A stretch of 64,000 bases of DNA from Alkalibacterium pelagium (GTDB taxonomy: Bacteria > Bacillota > Bacilli > Lactobacillales > Carnobacteriaceae_A): assembly GCF_900109325.1 (NCBI RefSeq), contig NZ_FNZU01000001.1:124001-188000 (forward strand). Direction: 5' to 3'. Shown here piece by piece: positions 18,683 to 27,796 of this stretch (the stretch's first letter is position 1; every line of letters begins with the position of its first letter). The translations under genes and the position numbers were made by a program. The notes beneath the pieces are model-generated. The model was not told the DNA's origin. It did not search any database and saw only the letters and a program-made list of their open reading frames with translations.

Positions 18683-19246
18683 CTATAACAAGCTGTAGAC
18701 AATTCCTCCGGCGACACCGGTAACTAGAATAATCTGAATAGGGCTTGCCTTGAACTTTCGCATCAGGAATAGTCCGACAGCGAAGAAAATAACAGAGACC
18801 CAATTGATTTCTGAAAGGGCGATCGGCCAGTCACTATGACCAAACATAGCTGTCATGAAAATCGTTACACCTGCAGAAGCAATCAGAGCGACAACTGCCG
18901 GGCGAACACCTTGGATCACACCTTGAACAATTGACAGGTTCTGATACTTGAAGTAGAAATATGCCAGAAGTTGAACAATAATGACAGACGGTAAGGTTAC
19001 ACCTATTGTAGCAATGATTCCGCCCATGATTCCTGCAATCTGATTGCCCGAAAAGGTTGCTGCGTTAATGGCAATAGGGCCGGGTGTCATCTCCGACAAA
19101 GTCAGAATATCAATGAACTGCTGGTTAGTGATCCAGCCTTGAACCGTAATCAGTTCCTGCTCAATGAGTGGCAGAGAAGCATAGCCTCCTCCAAAACTGA
19201 GGATTCCAATTTGGAAAAAACTGAGAAAGAGTTCTAAGTAAATCAT
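18683..19246 (-). CDS. Chromate transporter family protein, half-size subunit B
   Basis: This 187-residue CHR-family membrane protein starts MIYLELFLSFFQIGILSFGGGYASLPLIE and contains the MTPGPIAINAATF motif. Full-length ChrA proteins have two such halves; here each half is a separate gene, a known short-chain pair arrangement. It overlaps the preceding gene by four bases, so the two are probably made together and form a heterodimer. Chromate is the family's named substrate, but the natural anion is uncertain in Firmicutes. Confidence 0.92.
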   Translation of the reverse strand: MIYLELFLSFFQIGILSFGGGYASLPLIEQELITVQGWITNQQFIDILTLSEMTPGPIAINAATFSGNQIAGIMGGIIATIGVTLPSVIIVQLLAYFYFKYQNLSIVQGVIQGVRPAVVALIASAGVTIFMTAMFGHSDWPIALSEINWVSVIFFAVGLFLMRKFKASPIQIILVTGVAGGIVYSLL

Positions 19247-19821
19247 TTGCTCTCCCCCTTGTCGTGTTTATTCTTTAAGTCTACTAATGTCATGATCAAT
19301 CCGATAAGAGCCGAGACAAAGAGCAGCCACAGAATATTGACCTGGAAGACAATGCCAGCGATCAGTGCCGCAATCATTACCAGTACAGGCACTATCTTTT
19401 TTTGTTTTATGATTCGAAGAGCCATGTTTATGACGACATTTACAATGATTGCTGCAACCCCGGCCTGCATACCTAGAAGCACATTGTTAACTAGGGCATT
19501 ATCTCTCACTGCCAGATAAATATATGCCAGGCCCGTCATAATTGCCAAGGGGGGAAGAATGGTTCCAAAAACTGTGACCATTGCTCCAGTGAAACCGGCC
19601 ATCCGATAGCCAATCAGTATGGATGTGTTCACAGCGATCGGTCCAGGTGCTGACTGTCCAATAGCAATTAGGTTCAGCATTTCATCCTCATCGATCCATC
19701 CCAGTTCATTTACAAATTTCTTTTCCATCAGCGGAACAATGACATAGCCTCCGCCGAAAGTGAACATGCTAAGAAAAAATGTCGATCGAAAGAGAGTTAA
19801 GTATAATTCTTTTTTCTTCAT
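19243..19821 (-). CDS. Chromate transporter family protein, half-size subunit A
   Basis: This 192-residue partner of the preceding entry has the matching motifs FGGGYVIVPLMEKKFV and APGPIAVNTSILIGY. AGAAGGAATC precedes ATG 19821 on the minus strand. It is the first gene of a two-gene operon. About five hydrophobic segments are visible. Confidence 0.92.
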   Translation of the reverse strand: MKKKELYLTLFRSTFFLSMFTFGGGYVIVPLMEKKFVNELGWIDEDEMLNLIAIGQSAPGPIAVNTSILIGYRMAGFTGAMVTVFGTILPPLAIMTGLAYIYLAVRDNALVNNVLLGMQAGVAAIIVNVVINMALRIIKQKKIVPVLVMIAALIAGIVFQVNILWLLFVSALIGLIMTLVDLKNKHDKGESK

Positions 19822-19985
19822 ATGATTCCTTCTTTCATAAAATCAGTCCTTTATCCATTATAGTGGAATTTATAGAGCATTAAAAGAAAAAGAAAAGTGT
19901 GATTTGAGTGAGTTTTCCATATAGAATAGGTATAATGATACAAAGGAGTCACGAAACAGGTGTGACTGTTGCTGGAGGTATAGGA

Positions 19986-20855
19986 ATGATCAATTTACTT
20001 TTTTCATTGAACGAAGGCTATGTCTATCCCCTTAAGGTGCTGATCCGGTCCATTATAGATACGAATCCGGATGAGAGATTCTGCATGTATTTGCTTCATG
20101 CAGGGATATCGGATGGAACTGTAGGAGAACTGAGGACGTTTATTGAAAAAGAAGGGCATGTTTTTGAACCGATTTACAGTAAAAACTTTTTCAAATCATC
20201 AGATAAAATAGCGATAACCAGATATTATGCATTGGAAATGTACTTATGGATGTTTGCACCATATCTACTTCCAGATCATGTCGATCGGGTGCTGTATCTC
20301 GATCCGGATATTATCTGTATGAATAATCTGAGACCCTTGTACACTAAACCGTTTCATGGGTACTCATTCATTGCGACAAACTATAAGTATAAAACTAAGT
20401 GGGTTCAGCCGTTCAATAATTTAAGGTTAAGAAATTTTGAGTCTGATGATTATTTCAACTCGGGTGTTGTACTGATGAATCTCGATAAATTACGACAAAT
20501 CGAAAAGGCAGATCATATTGTTGAAACGATTCGTGAAAATAAGCCATTTCTTATTTTACCGGACCAGGACATCTTCAACTTGATTTTTGTCAATGATATT
20601 AAAGAGGAAGACTGGCGGATCTATAACATGAATCCAAGAGTTTATGAAAAACTGAAGATCCTTTTTCCACATAAATATAATTATAGTAAAGTGGAAGAGA
20701 ACGTGGTATTTATTCATTATTCAGGGAAACATAAACCTTGGGATGAACGGGAAAAATATAAGTATGCTTTAGGCAGATATTACTTTGATAACGAAAAGAA
20801 AGTGTATCCGGTAATTGAAACATTAGAAGCCAGCAGGAAAGGAAGAAAACGATGA
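19986..20855 (+). CDS. Family 8 glycosyltransferase
   Basis: The 289-residue protein starts MINLLFSLNEGYVYPLKVLI and carries the GT8 DxD-type motif in VLYLDPDIICMNNL, the NSGVVLMNLDKLR segment and the C-terminal HYSGKHKPW. It should transfer a hexose from a nucleotide sugar, probably UDP-glucose or UDP-galactose, to a glycolipid or wall polymer. I choose ATG 19986, because TGGAGG ends seven bases upstream; a longer reading from 19908 has no ribosome binding site. Its end overlaps the start of the next gene by four bases, so the two are coupled. Confidence 0.88.
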   Translation: MINLLFSLNEGYVYPLKVLIRSIIDTNPDERFCMYLLHAGISDGTVGELRTFIEKEGHVFEPIYSKNFFKSSDKIAITRYYALEMYLWMFAPYLLPDHVDRVLYLDPDIICMNNLRPLYTKPFHGYSFIATNYKYKTKWVQPFNNLRLRNFESDDYFNSGVVLMNLDKLRQIEKADHIVETIRENKPFLILPDQDIFNLIFVNDIKEEDWRIYNMNPRVYEKLKILFPHKYNYSKVEENVVFIHYSGKHKPWDEREKYKYALGRYYFDNEKKVYPVIETLEASRKGRKR

Positions 20856-22213
20856 CGAGAACGAAGGATTATGATTATTTAGTGATTGGCGGAGGGAGCG
20901 GAGGGATTGCCTCTGCTAACAGAGCAGGCATGCATGGAGCTAAAGTTGCCCTTATTGAAGAGCACAACTTGGGAGGCACCTGTGTCAATCTGGGATGTGT
21001 GCCTAAAAAAGTCATGTGGTATGTGGCCGATATGATGGAATCGATCAATCATTATGCTGAAGGTTACGGTCTCGAGATCGGTGGCAAACCCTCACTCAAT
21101 TTTGAGAAGCTGGTTGAAAATAGAGACAAGTACATTCATTTCCTTCATGGAGCGTATAAGAAAGGCCTGGACAGCAATAAAGTTGATCTTATCAGAGGGA
21201 GAGCAGTCTTTGTTGACGAATCGACGGTTGAAGTTGATGGAAAGACGTATACCGCTGACCATATAATGATCGCCACAGGTGGAAAGCCTAAGCGGCTGCC
21301 GATTCCTGGTGGCGAGTACGGTATGGTATCTGACGATATCTTCGGTTTGAAAAAATTGCCTGAAAGCATCGCAGTGATCGGAGGCGGGTATATTGGGGTA
21401 GAAATGAGCGGCATTTTCCATGCAATGGGGGTTGATACTCATTTATTCGTGAGAAAGCCTCAGCCACTATATAATTTTGATTCTATAATCTGCGAGGGAT
21501 TCTCGGAACTTGCTGAGGTTGAAGGAAGAAAGATCCAGACTAACAAAACAGTCACCGAAGTGAAAAAACTGGAAGATGACAAGTATGAGCTTGTATTTGA
21601 AGATGGCAGCACGCATGAAACGGAAATGGTTCTCTGGGCGACAGGGCGCACACCGAATACCGATGGGCTTAATTTAGAAGCTGCAGGAGTTAATCTATAT
21701 CCTGGAGGGTATGTAGAAGTCGATCAGTATCAGAATACCACAGGAAACAATATTTATGCAGTAGGAGATGTGACTGGAAGAGTTGAACTGACTCCAGTGG
21801 CAATTGCTGCAGGAAGACAGCTGTCTGAACGTCTATTTAATGGCAAGCAGAATGCTAAAGTCGATTATGATAATATTCCGACTGTCATTTTCACCCATCC
21901 GCCTATAGGGACTGTTGGGATGACCGAGGAGCAAGTCTATGACCTATATCCTGAAGACTATATCAAGATATACAAAACATCTTTTACTTCGATGCACAGT
22001 TCGATCACTGGGCATAGACAGAAAGCATACATGAAACTTGTCTGTGTAGGAAAAAATGAAAAAGTGGTTGGCCTTCATGGAATCGGAAAAGGGATGGACG
22101 AGATTCTTCAAGGCTTTGCAGTAGCGATTCAGATGGGAGCAACCAAGAAAGATTTCGACCGGACGATAGCTATTCACCCGACTGCTGCTGAAGAATTTGT
22201 TACAATGAAATAA
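20852..22213 (+). CDS. gor: Glutathione-disulfide reductase
   Basis: This pyridine nucleotide-disulfide oxidoreductase of 453 residues has FAD motif GGGSGGIASANRAG (13-26), active-site cysteines in GGTCVNLGCVPKK (Cys44, Cys49), NADPH motif GGGYIGVEMSG, FAD motif YAVGDVTGR and the C-terminal HPTAAEE with the catalytic His-Glu pair. It is closest to glutathione reductases, although trypanothione- or other thiol-specific relatives look alike. The start overlaps the GT8 gene (ATGA). No glutathione synthesis gene lies in the window, so glutathione may be imported. Confidence 0.9.
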   Translation: MTRTKDYDYLVIGGGSGGIASANRAGMHGAKVALIEEHNLGGTCVNLGCVPKKVMWYVADMMESINHYAEGYGLEIGGKPSLNFEKLVENRDKYIHFLHGAYKKGLDSNKVDLIRGRAVFVDESTVEVDGKTYTADHIMIATGGKPKRLPIPGGEYGMVSDDIFGLKKLPESIAVIGGGYIGVEMSGIFHAMGVDTHLFVRKPQPLYNFDSIICEGFSELAEVEGRKIQTNKTVTEVKKLEDDKYELVFEDGSTHETEMVLWATGRTPNTDGLNLEAAGVNLYPGGYVEVDQYQNTTGNNIYAVGDVTGRVELTPVAIAAGRQLSERLFNGKQNAKVDYDNIPTVIFTHPPIGTVGMTEEQVYDLYPEDYIKIYKTSFTSMHSSITGHRQKAYMKLVCVGKNEKVVGLHGIGKGMDEILQGFAVAIQMGATKKDFDRTIAIHPTAAEEFVTMK

Positions 22214-22367
22214 TCGTTTTAGCGAACAATGGTTTTAATCTCATACAATAAGAATAAAATGTGTCAAAATATACGAATGATACTTATGTATTTCGGATTA
22301 ATTTTTCGTTTATAGTTGAAAAACCTCTCAGAATATACTATGATTAAGGCAACTTAATAAGAGTGTT

Positions 22368-22434
22368 ATCTAATATAATTTAGCGATATGGGCTAGAGTC
22401 TCTACCAATCCCCTTAAAGGATTGACTATTAGAT
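22368..22434 (+). ncRNA. Purine (guanine-type) riboswitch aptamer
   Basis: The purine aptamer consensus is clear: P1 arms ATCTAATA and TATTAGAT, the J1/2 ATATGG, the loop 2 and J2/3 segment GTCTCTACC, the CCTTAAAGG P3 region, and GACTATTAG. The specificity base in GACTAT is C rather than U, which predicts guanine/hypoxanthine binding. It lies 157 bases before a purine permease gene, the expected target. A downstream terminator suggests control of transcription elongation. Confidence 0.93.
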
Positions 22435-22492
22435 TAAACAATTGCGATTGTTTAAGATGTAGTTAATTAAAGGCGGTCATCCGTCTTTTTTT
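22434..22492 (+). terminator. Riboswitch expression platform with terminator
   Basis: TTAAACAAT-TGCG-ATTGTTTAA (22434-22455) is a perfect hairpin next to the aptamer. AAAGGCGG-TCAT-CCGTCTTT followed by T residues (22469-22492) is an intrinsic terminator. Ligand binding would be expected to favour termination. Confidence 0.75.
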
Positions 22493-22590
22493 GCTTTCTT
22501 GAACTTTATCCTATACGTTATATTGTTAGATAACCCTTGATTAATGACTCCATACAAGTGGAGAATTATAGAAGAGAGAGGGTTTTATCT

Positions 22591-24054
22591 TTGTTGGAAA
22601 AGTTTTTTCAATTAAAGGAGAATAATACAACAATCGGACGGGAGGTCACTGCAGGATTAACGACATTCTTTGCTATGTCTTACATTATATTTGTTAATCC
22701 TCAGATTCTGTCATTAACAGGTATGCCGACTCAAGCGGTCTTTCTGGCAACTGTATTATCTACGGCAGTTGGTACATTAATCTTAGCATTGTATGCGAAT
22801 GTACCTTATGCACAGGCACCGGGTATGGGTCTGAATGCATTCTTTACCTATACAGTCGTCTTTGCACTGGGTTTTTCATGGCAGGAAGCTTTATTCATGG
22901 TTTTCCTCACCGGGGTAGTCGGAATTCTAATTACCGTTACATCAATCAGAAAGAAAATCATTCATGCGATACCTGAATCTCTTCAGCATGCTATAGGCGG
23001 CGGAATTGGTGTATTTATTGCTTATATCGGATTGAAAAATGCACAACTATTGGAATTTACATCTGAAGGACAGGATATTATTTCTGTCAACAATGAACCT
23101 TATACAGCTGGATCTGAAATCACCGGACCGATCAATACTGTAGTCACTGGCGGAGGGATCATTCCTGACATGGGAAGCCTCGCTAATCCTTATGCGCTGC
23201 TTGCCATCATCGGTCTGATCATCATGGTCGTTCTAATGATTGCCAAAGTTAAAGGTGCGATCCTTATCGGAATCGTTGCGACGACAATCATCGGAATCCC
23301 TATGGGCGTTACGGATTTATCTGGATTGAGTAATCCTGCAAACACGTTTATGTCAGCCTTCAGTGATCTAGGTGTCACGTTTGGTGCGGCTTTCGGCTCG
23401 CAAGGGTTAGGGTCACTTGTGGCTGATCCTTCACGATATGCTTTGATTCTTATTACGGTCTTTGCATTCACCCTTACAGATGTCTTTGATACGATCGGAA
23501 CCTTTATCGGAACAGGCCGTAAATCTGGTATCTTTACACTTGAAGATGAAAAGGCGATGGATCAGGGTAAAGGACTTAACACAAAAATGGAAAAAGCACT
23601 TCTGGCAGATACCGTTGCTACAGCAACTGGAGCAATCTTTGGAACGTCACCTGTTACGACATTTGTTGAAAGTGCAGCGGGAATTGGTGCTGGTGGGCGG
23701 ACTGGGCTGACCAGCTTGACAACTGCTACTATGTTCCTTCTTACAGCTTTTATTGCACCAGTGATGTCAGTCGTTCCTGGAGCTGCCACAGCGCCAGCAC
23801 TAATCGTAGTCGGTATTCTGATGCTGTCTGCATTTGCTGAAATTGACTGGAACAATCTTGAAGAAGCAGTACCTGCATTTTTTGCTTCTTTATTCATGGG
23901 ATTCTCCTACAGCATTTCATACGGAATCGCAGCAGGCTTCCTGTTCTACATCATTACCAAAGCAGTTAAAGGAAAAGCGAGAGTTGTTCACCCGGTTCTT
24001 TGGGCAACAACAGCTTTATTCATCGTCAACTTTATTGTCATGGGAATGTTGTAA
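22591..24054 (+). CDS. pbuG: Hypoxanthine/guanine permease of the AzgA (NCS2) family
   Basis: This multi-spanning purine importer has the family hallmarks VTAGLTTFFAMSYIIFVNP, APGMGLNAFFTY, TDVFDTIGTFIGTG and the C-terminal SISYGIAAGF. I place translation at TTG 22591, about eight bases after AGAGAGAGGG, giving a start like MLEKFFQL; 22594 is an equally possible TTG. A further in-frame upstream extension to 22537 has no ribosome binding site. Control by the guanine riboswitch just upstream fits import of guanine or hypoxanthine. Confidence 0.94.
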   Translation: MLEKFFQLKENNTTIGREVTAGLTTFFAMSYIIFVNPQILSLTGMPTQAVFLATVLSTAVGTLILALYANVPYAQAPGMGLNAFFTYTVVFALGFSWQEALFMVFLTGVVGILITVTSIRKKIIHAIPESLQHAIGGGIGVFIAYIGLKNAQLLEFTSEGQDIISVNNEPYTAGSEITGPINTVVTGGGIIPDMGSLANPYALLAIIGLIIMVVLMIAKVKGAILIGIVATTIIGIPMGVTDLSGLSNPANTFMSAFSDLGVTFGAAFGSQGLGSLVADPSRYALILITVFAFTLTDVFDTIGTFIGTGRKSGIFTLEDEKAMDQGKGLNTKMEKALLADTVATATGAIFGTSPVTTFVESAAGIGAGGRTGLTSLTTATMFLLTAFIAPVMSVVPGAATAPALIVVGILMLSAFAEIDWNNLEEAVPAFFASLFMGFSYSISYGIAAGFLFYIITKAVKGKARVVHPVLWATTALFIVNFIVMGML

Positions 24055-24080
24055 GAAAAAATATAAATCTAATATAATCG

Positions 24081-24124
24081 AATGTCACTGGAAAGAATCC
24101 GAGGATTCTCCCAGTGGCATTTTT
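24081..24124 (+). terminator. Terminator of the permease gene
   Basis: ATGTCACTGG pairs with CCAGTGGCAT, with a second stem GAATCC/GGATTC inside and T residues after it. Confidence 0.85.
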
Positions 24125-24321
24125 GTTTTGTGATTAGTGTAAAAGACCAAGGGTTACATTAACTGTTCGGGCTGGGAAGTGGTAGAATGAGCGTATAAAA
24201 TAGCGGGTCAAATCTAGAAATAAGTCAAGAGTGACAGTTGAATGATGGATAAGGAGGTCAAGATTTGGGGTAGAAAATGGGTGAAAGGCAGGTACTGATT
24301 TTCAGAGAGGAGGGTATACAG

Positions 24322-25518
24322 ATGGTTAAAAGGAAGCGTGTGTTAACCATGTGTGTAGGTATAATTAGTCTGCTGGCAGCCGTTATCGGACTGGCTATTT
24401 TTGCTCGTCAAGTTTCAGCTGGAACACATATGGGCGACCGATTAAGCAGACAGACGCTGGAACAGGGAGAGATCATCGAAGGACCGGGCTGGTTTACAGG
24501 AGATGTCATTACAATAGATGGAGAAGTACAAGGAACTACATTTGCAGCTGGTGAGCAGATTATTATAAACGGAAGGATTGATGGGGCTCTGTTTGCAGCA
24601 GGGCAGCGTGTCCTGATCAATGGAGAGGTGACTGGTAACATATACTGGGCAGGTGAAATCGTCCGCTTCGAAGGAAACGCCGAACGCGAGGTTTTTCTGG
24701 CCGGAGAAACAGTTGTCATCGAAGAAGGTGCCATGGTAGGAAGAGATGGGTATGCTGCAGGAATGAATGTAAGAATAAATGGAGAAGTAGAAAGACATCT
24801 AATGGGTGCAGGGGAGTCGGTTATCCTTAATGGAGCTGTCAGCGGAGATGCTGATTTGAGAGCGGATTCGCTGACCTTAAATGATACCTCCGAGATCGGG
24901 GGAGATTTCAGATATGAAAGTCCCAATGAAGCATCAATTTCTTCAAATGCTGTGATTGCCGGAGAGACGGTCTGGACTGAATCGGAAGTCTGGCAAAGAG
25001 GACCTCAACTCACTCGTCAAAACCGGTTACTGATCAGAGGCATGTTTCTCATCTGGAGTCTCCTCAGCTCACTAATTGTCTGGCTGGTAATTAGACTCGT
25101 CAGTCCTTTGTTCTGGCAGGAACGTATTCGTCCCGTTGAATCTCAGGTTTTAAAAACGGTTGGAGCAGGTACGCTTGTTCTGTTCGGGATACCCTTATTG
25201 TCATTGCTTCTAATGGTTACTGTGATAGGGATAACCATGGGAGTGATCCTTCTAATCACATACGGTCTGGCATTATATTTAGCCAGAATCATAACAGCTG
25301 TACTGATCGGCAACATCATTATCAGGCGTGTCGGACAGGTAACATTCTGGACAGAGTTGCTGCAGATGCTGATTGGGCTTCTCATTTTCGAGATTCTGTC
25401 TCTCATCCCAGTCGTGAATATTCTGACTGGTATTGTGGTAGTCGTCATTGGACTGGGAGCTATGACTCTATCGAAACGGAGAACCAAGCGGCAGACGGAT
25501 GAGTATCCTGAATATTAG
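24322..25518 (+). CDS. Bactofilin-like repeat protein with C-terminal membrane domain
   Basis: The 398-residue protein has an N-terminal hydrophobic signal or anchor (7-28). From about 50 to 200 there are roughly 18-residue repeats of the form AGE-x-V-x-I-x-G-x-V-x-G, predicting a right-handed beta-helix like polymer-forming bactofilins. Four or so membrane segments follow (about 243-370), ending in a basic tail. GAGAGGAGGG ends seven bases before ATG 24322; a longer reading from 24277 lacks a site. Similar proteins are annotated as polymer-forming cytoskeletal proteins, but the helix here would lie outside the membrane. The function is unknown; a role in envelope organisation is a guess. Confidence 0.8.
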   Translation: MVKRKRVLTMCVGIISLLAAVIGLAIFARQVSAGTHMGDRLSRQTLEQGEIIEGPGWFTGDVITIDGEVQGTTFAAGEQIIINGRIDGALFAAGQRVLINGEVTGNIYWAGEIVRFEGNAEREVFLAGETVVIEEGAMVGRDGYAAGMNVRINGEVERHLMGAGESVILNGAVSGDADLRADSLTLNDTSEIGGDFRYESPNEASISSNAVIAGETVWTESEVWQRGPQLTRQNRLLIRGMFLIWSLLSSLIVWLVIRLVSPLFWQERIRPVESQVLKTVGAGTLVLFGIPLLSLLLMVTVIGITMGVILLITYGLALYLARIITAVLIGNIIIRRVGQVTFWTELLQMLIGLLIFEILSLIPVVNILTGIVVVVIGLGAMTLSKRRTKRQTDEYPEY

Positions 25519-25624
25519 TTTGATGATTATGCTTTGGGACTTCATTTGTGAGGCGACTACTGAGCAAATGGGAGAGCACTGAAAATCACATTGGAAATTT
25601 GGCCGAATACATGAGCAAATACGA

Positions 25625-25669
25625 TAGCACCGGAACTCAGACGGCAAACTCGACCGAGTACCGGTGCTA
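25625..25669. repeat. Stem-loop with 14-base arms in a gene-free stretch
   Basis: TAGCACCGGAACTC (25625-25638) pairs with GAGTACCGGTGCTA (25656-25669), with one mismatch. The 334-base gap between the convergent genes also has an imperfect direct repeat of about 21 bases starting TGAGCAAAT near 25550 and 25612. No T-run follows the stem, so it is not a normal terminator. It may be a copy of a small interspersed repeat. Confidence 0.5.
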
Positions 25670-25705
25670 GGGTGATAATATCAGCTGAATGCCTATCTTA
25701 GAGAT

Positions 25706-25728
25706 GAAAAAGCCGTCAGACGGCTTTT
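25706..25728 (+). terminator. Short terminator-like hairpin
   Basis: AAAAAGCCGTC-A-GACGGCTTTT is a compact GC stem with A and T flanks. It probably ends transcription of the bactofilin-like gene and may work in both directions. Confidence 0.75.
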
Positions 25729-25785
25729 ATCGATATTTAAGACACAAAACAGTAGTCGTCCTGTCCGTCATACAAAAGTTAAACA

Positions 25786-25832
25786 ACAAAAGACCAGCCG
25801 CTGCAGGTATAAGCAGTTGACTGGTCTTTTGT
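25786..25832. terminator. Terminator of the efflux operon
   Basis: ACAAAAGACCAG and CTGGTCTTTTGT are perfect 12-base arms. On the minus strand the hairpin follows the MacB-like permease gene by about 20 bases. Confidence 0.85.
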
Positions 25833-25852
25833 CAGTTCACTTGAACATTAAA

Positions 25853-27073
25853 CTATTCGTATCTCAACGCATCAATCGGGTTGAGTCTAGCCGCTTTACG
25901 TGCCGGATAAATTCCGAAGAAGACACCGACAGCAGTAGAGAAGAGCAATACCAGCGCCACACTACCCAGTGTAATGATCGGTACAATATCTAGGGCTCCT
26001 GCGATAATGTTAGACAGGATAATGCCTAACGTCAGTCCAATCATTCCTCCAATAAGACTTAAAATGATGGATTCCATCAGGAATTGCACCAGGATCGTAC
26101 GCGTCGTAGCTCCCAAGGCTTTTCTGGTACCAATTTCTCTCGTCCGTTCAGTAACAGATACTAGCATGATATTCATTACTCCAATACCACCGACCAACAG
26201 AGCAATGGCAGCTACTGCAGCAATAAAGTTGATAAACAGGCTCAACACATTGTTGACCTGGTCAAGCGCTTGAAGGAAATTGGTCGCATTATATACGTTA
26301 TCTCCAACTGTATTATTTCTCAGTTCGAGAAGTCTGACGACTTGACTTGATACAGCATCGATCTGATCAGTACTTTCGACCTCTATGGATACAGAATCCA
26401 TACCTGCCATCTGCGGTACCTGATTGCCTAATGTAGATTGAGGCATAGCAGCGAACAACGGAATCTGGCTGATGTCGAAAGCACCCTGCATATCTCCGAA
26501 AGATCCTTCGACCACACCGACAATTCTAAGGTTCATCTGGCTCTGAGCGACAGTGACACGCAACGTCTCACCGATCACATCTGTCGTTCCGAATAAAGCT
26601 TCTGCACCGTCTTCGTCTATCACAACGACATCCTGTGATTCGTCAAAATCAACCTGATTGAAATAACGCCCTTCAACTAATGTCGAGCTCATCGATTGAC
26701 TGACAAATTGAAGATCCGGTGTACCGTACGATATGACGGCCTGCCGCGATTCATCATCTGACGAAATATTTCCTGACGTCGTTTCATTAGGAGAGATATA
26801 GCGGATTTCATCGATAGAATCTCTCAATACAATCAGATCTTCATTGGATATCAAATCTCCTGACTGATCAGGATCGTTGGCATTTAGACTGATAGTAGTT
26901 GCTCCAATGTCATTGAAGGTACGTGTGATTTCATCCGTTGCACCATTACCAACTGCAAGAATCGCAATAACTGAGGCAATTCCGATAATAATCCCGAGCA
27001 TGGTCAGAAAAGAGCGCATTTTATTGGCGAAAATACTATCTATAGCCATCTTAAGATTTTCTTTTATAAACAT
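25853..27073 (-). CDS. MacB/YknZ-type ABC transporter permease
   Basis: The 406-residue protein has the MacB layout: an N-terminal membrane helix (about 17-43), a large extracellular MacB-PCD domain (about 44-270), then three C-terminal helices of the FtsX domain, with ERTREIGTRKALGA at about 315-328 and the ending AARLNPIDALRYE. It works with the ATPase and adaptor encoded by the two preceding genes of the same operon. In B. subtilis the YknWXYZ system protects against a sporulation killing factor, so an antimicrobial peptide or drug is a likely substrate. The gene begins right after the ATPase stop. Confidence 0.93.
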   Translation of the reverse strand: MFIKENLKMAIDSIFANKMRSFLTMLGIIIGIASVIAILAVGNGATDEITRTFNDIGATTISLNANDPDQSGDLISNEDLIVLRDSIDEIRYISPNETTSGNISSDDESRQAVISYGTPDLQFVSQSMSSTLVEGRYFNQVDFDESQDVVVIDEDGAEALFGTTDVIGETLRVTVAQSQMNLRIVGVVEGSFGDMQGAFDISQIPLFAAMPQSTLGNQVPQMAGMDSVSIEVESTDQIDAVSSQVVRLLELRNNTVGDNVYNATNFLQALDQVNNVLSLFINFIAAVAAIALLVGGIGVMNIMLVSVTERTREIGTRKALGATTRTILVQFLMESIILSLIGGMIGLTLGIILSNIIAGALDIVPIITLGSVALVLLFSTAVGVFFGIYPARKAARLNPIDALRYE

Positions 27074-27787
27074 TTACTCCACCTCCCGCTTTGAAATCCG
27101 TTTAGGAGTGAGCTGTTCATCTTTTTTCATGACACCGTCTTTAAAATGAACAATACGTTTTGTGTATTCTGCCATTTCAGGTTCGTGAGTAACCATAACG
27201 ATCGTCGTGCCTTCATCGTTCAACTCCTGAAAAATTCTCATAATATCCTCAGTGGTTTTAGAATCCAGGTTTCCTGTAGGTTCATCAGCCATAAGAACAG
27301 ATGGTTCATTAACAATTGCACGGGCAATTGCTACACGCTGTTTCTGACCGCCGGATATTTCGTTAGTTAAATGTTCCAGGCGATTGCCCAGACCGACTTT
27401 TTCGAGAGCTTCTGTGGCTCGTCTACGTCTTTCTTTATATGGAACTTTTCCATATACTAGGGGAAGCATGACATTTTCGAGGACATTCATTCTAGCCATA
27501 AGATTGAATGACTGAAAAACGAAACCGATCTCTTTATTTCTTATTCCCGCAAGCTCCGCATCCGACAAATCGGACACATCCGTACCGTTGAGCAGATAGC
27601 GGCCACTGTCAAATCGGTCCAGGAGTCCAAGAATATTCATCAGCGTGGATTTTCCGGAGCCACTAGGTCCCATAATAGAGGTGAACTCGCCTTCCTGGAT
27701 TTTAAGAGATACCTTGTCCAGAGCACGTACGGTTTCTCCGCCCATTTTATAAATCTTTTCAATATCAGTGATTTCTATCATGAGCAC
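27074..27787 (-). CDS. MacB/YknY-type ABC transporter ATPase
   Basis: This 237-residue ATPase has Walker A GPSGSGKST, signature ISGGQKQRVAIARA, Walker B VLMADEPTGNLDS and the H-loop histidine in VMVTHEPE. The MacB/LolD subfamily is clear from the NKEIGFVFQSFNLM stretch. It sits between the adaptor and permease genes and ends exactly where the permease gene begins. Confidence 0.96.
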   Translation of the reverse strand: MLMIEITDIEKIYKMGGETVRALDKVSLKIQEGEFTSIMGPSGSGKSTLMNILGLLDRFDSGRYLLNGTDVSDLSDAELAGIRNKEIGFVFQSFNLMARMNVLENVMLPLVYGKVPYKERRRRATEALEKVGLGNRLEHLTNEISGGQKQRVAIARAIVNEPSVLMADEPTGNLDSKTTEDIMRIFQELNDEGTTIVMVTHEPEMAEYTKRIVHFKDGVMKKDEQLTPKRISKREVE

Positions 27788-27796
27788 ACCTCCTCA

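Noticed and set aside
22214-22367. A second riboswitch before the purine aptamer
   Set aside because: The sequence is AT-rich promoter-like DNA without conserved motifs of any family I recognise.
24408-24926. Minus-strand reading frame opposite the bactofilin-like gene
   Set aside because: It mirrors the repeated codons of the plus-strand gene and has no start signal of its own.
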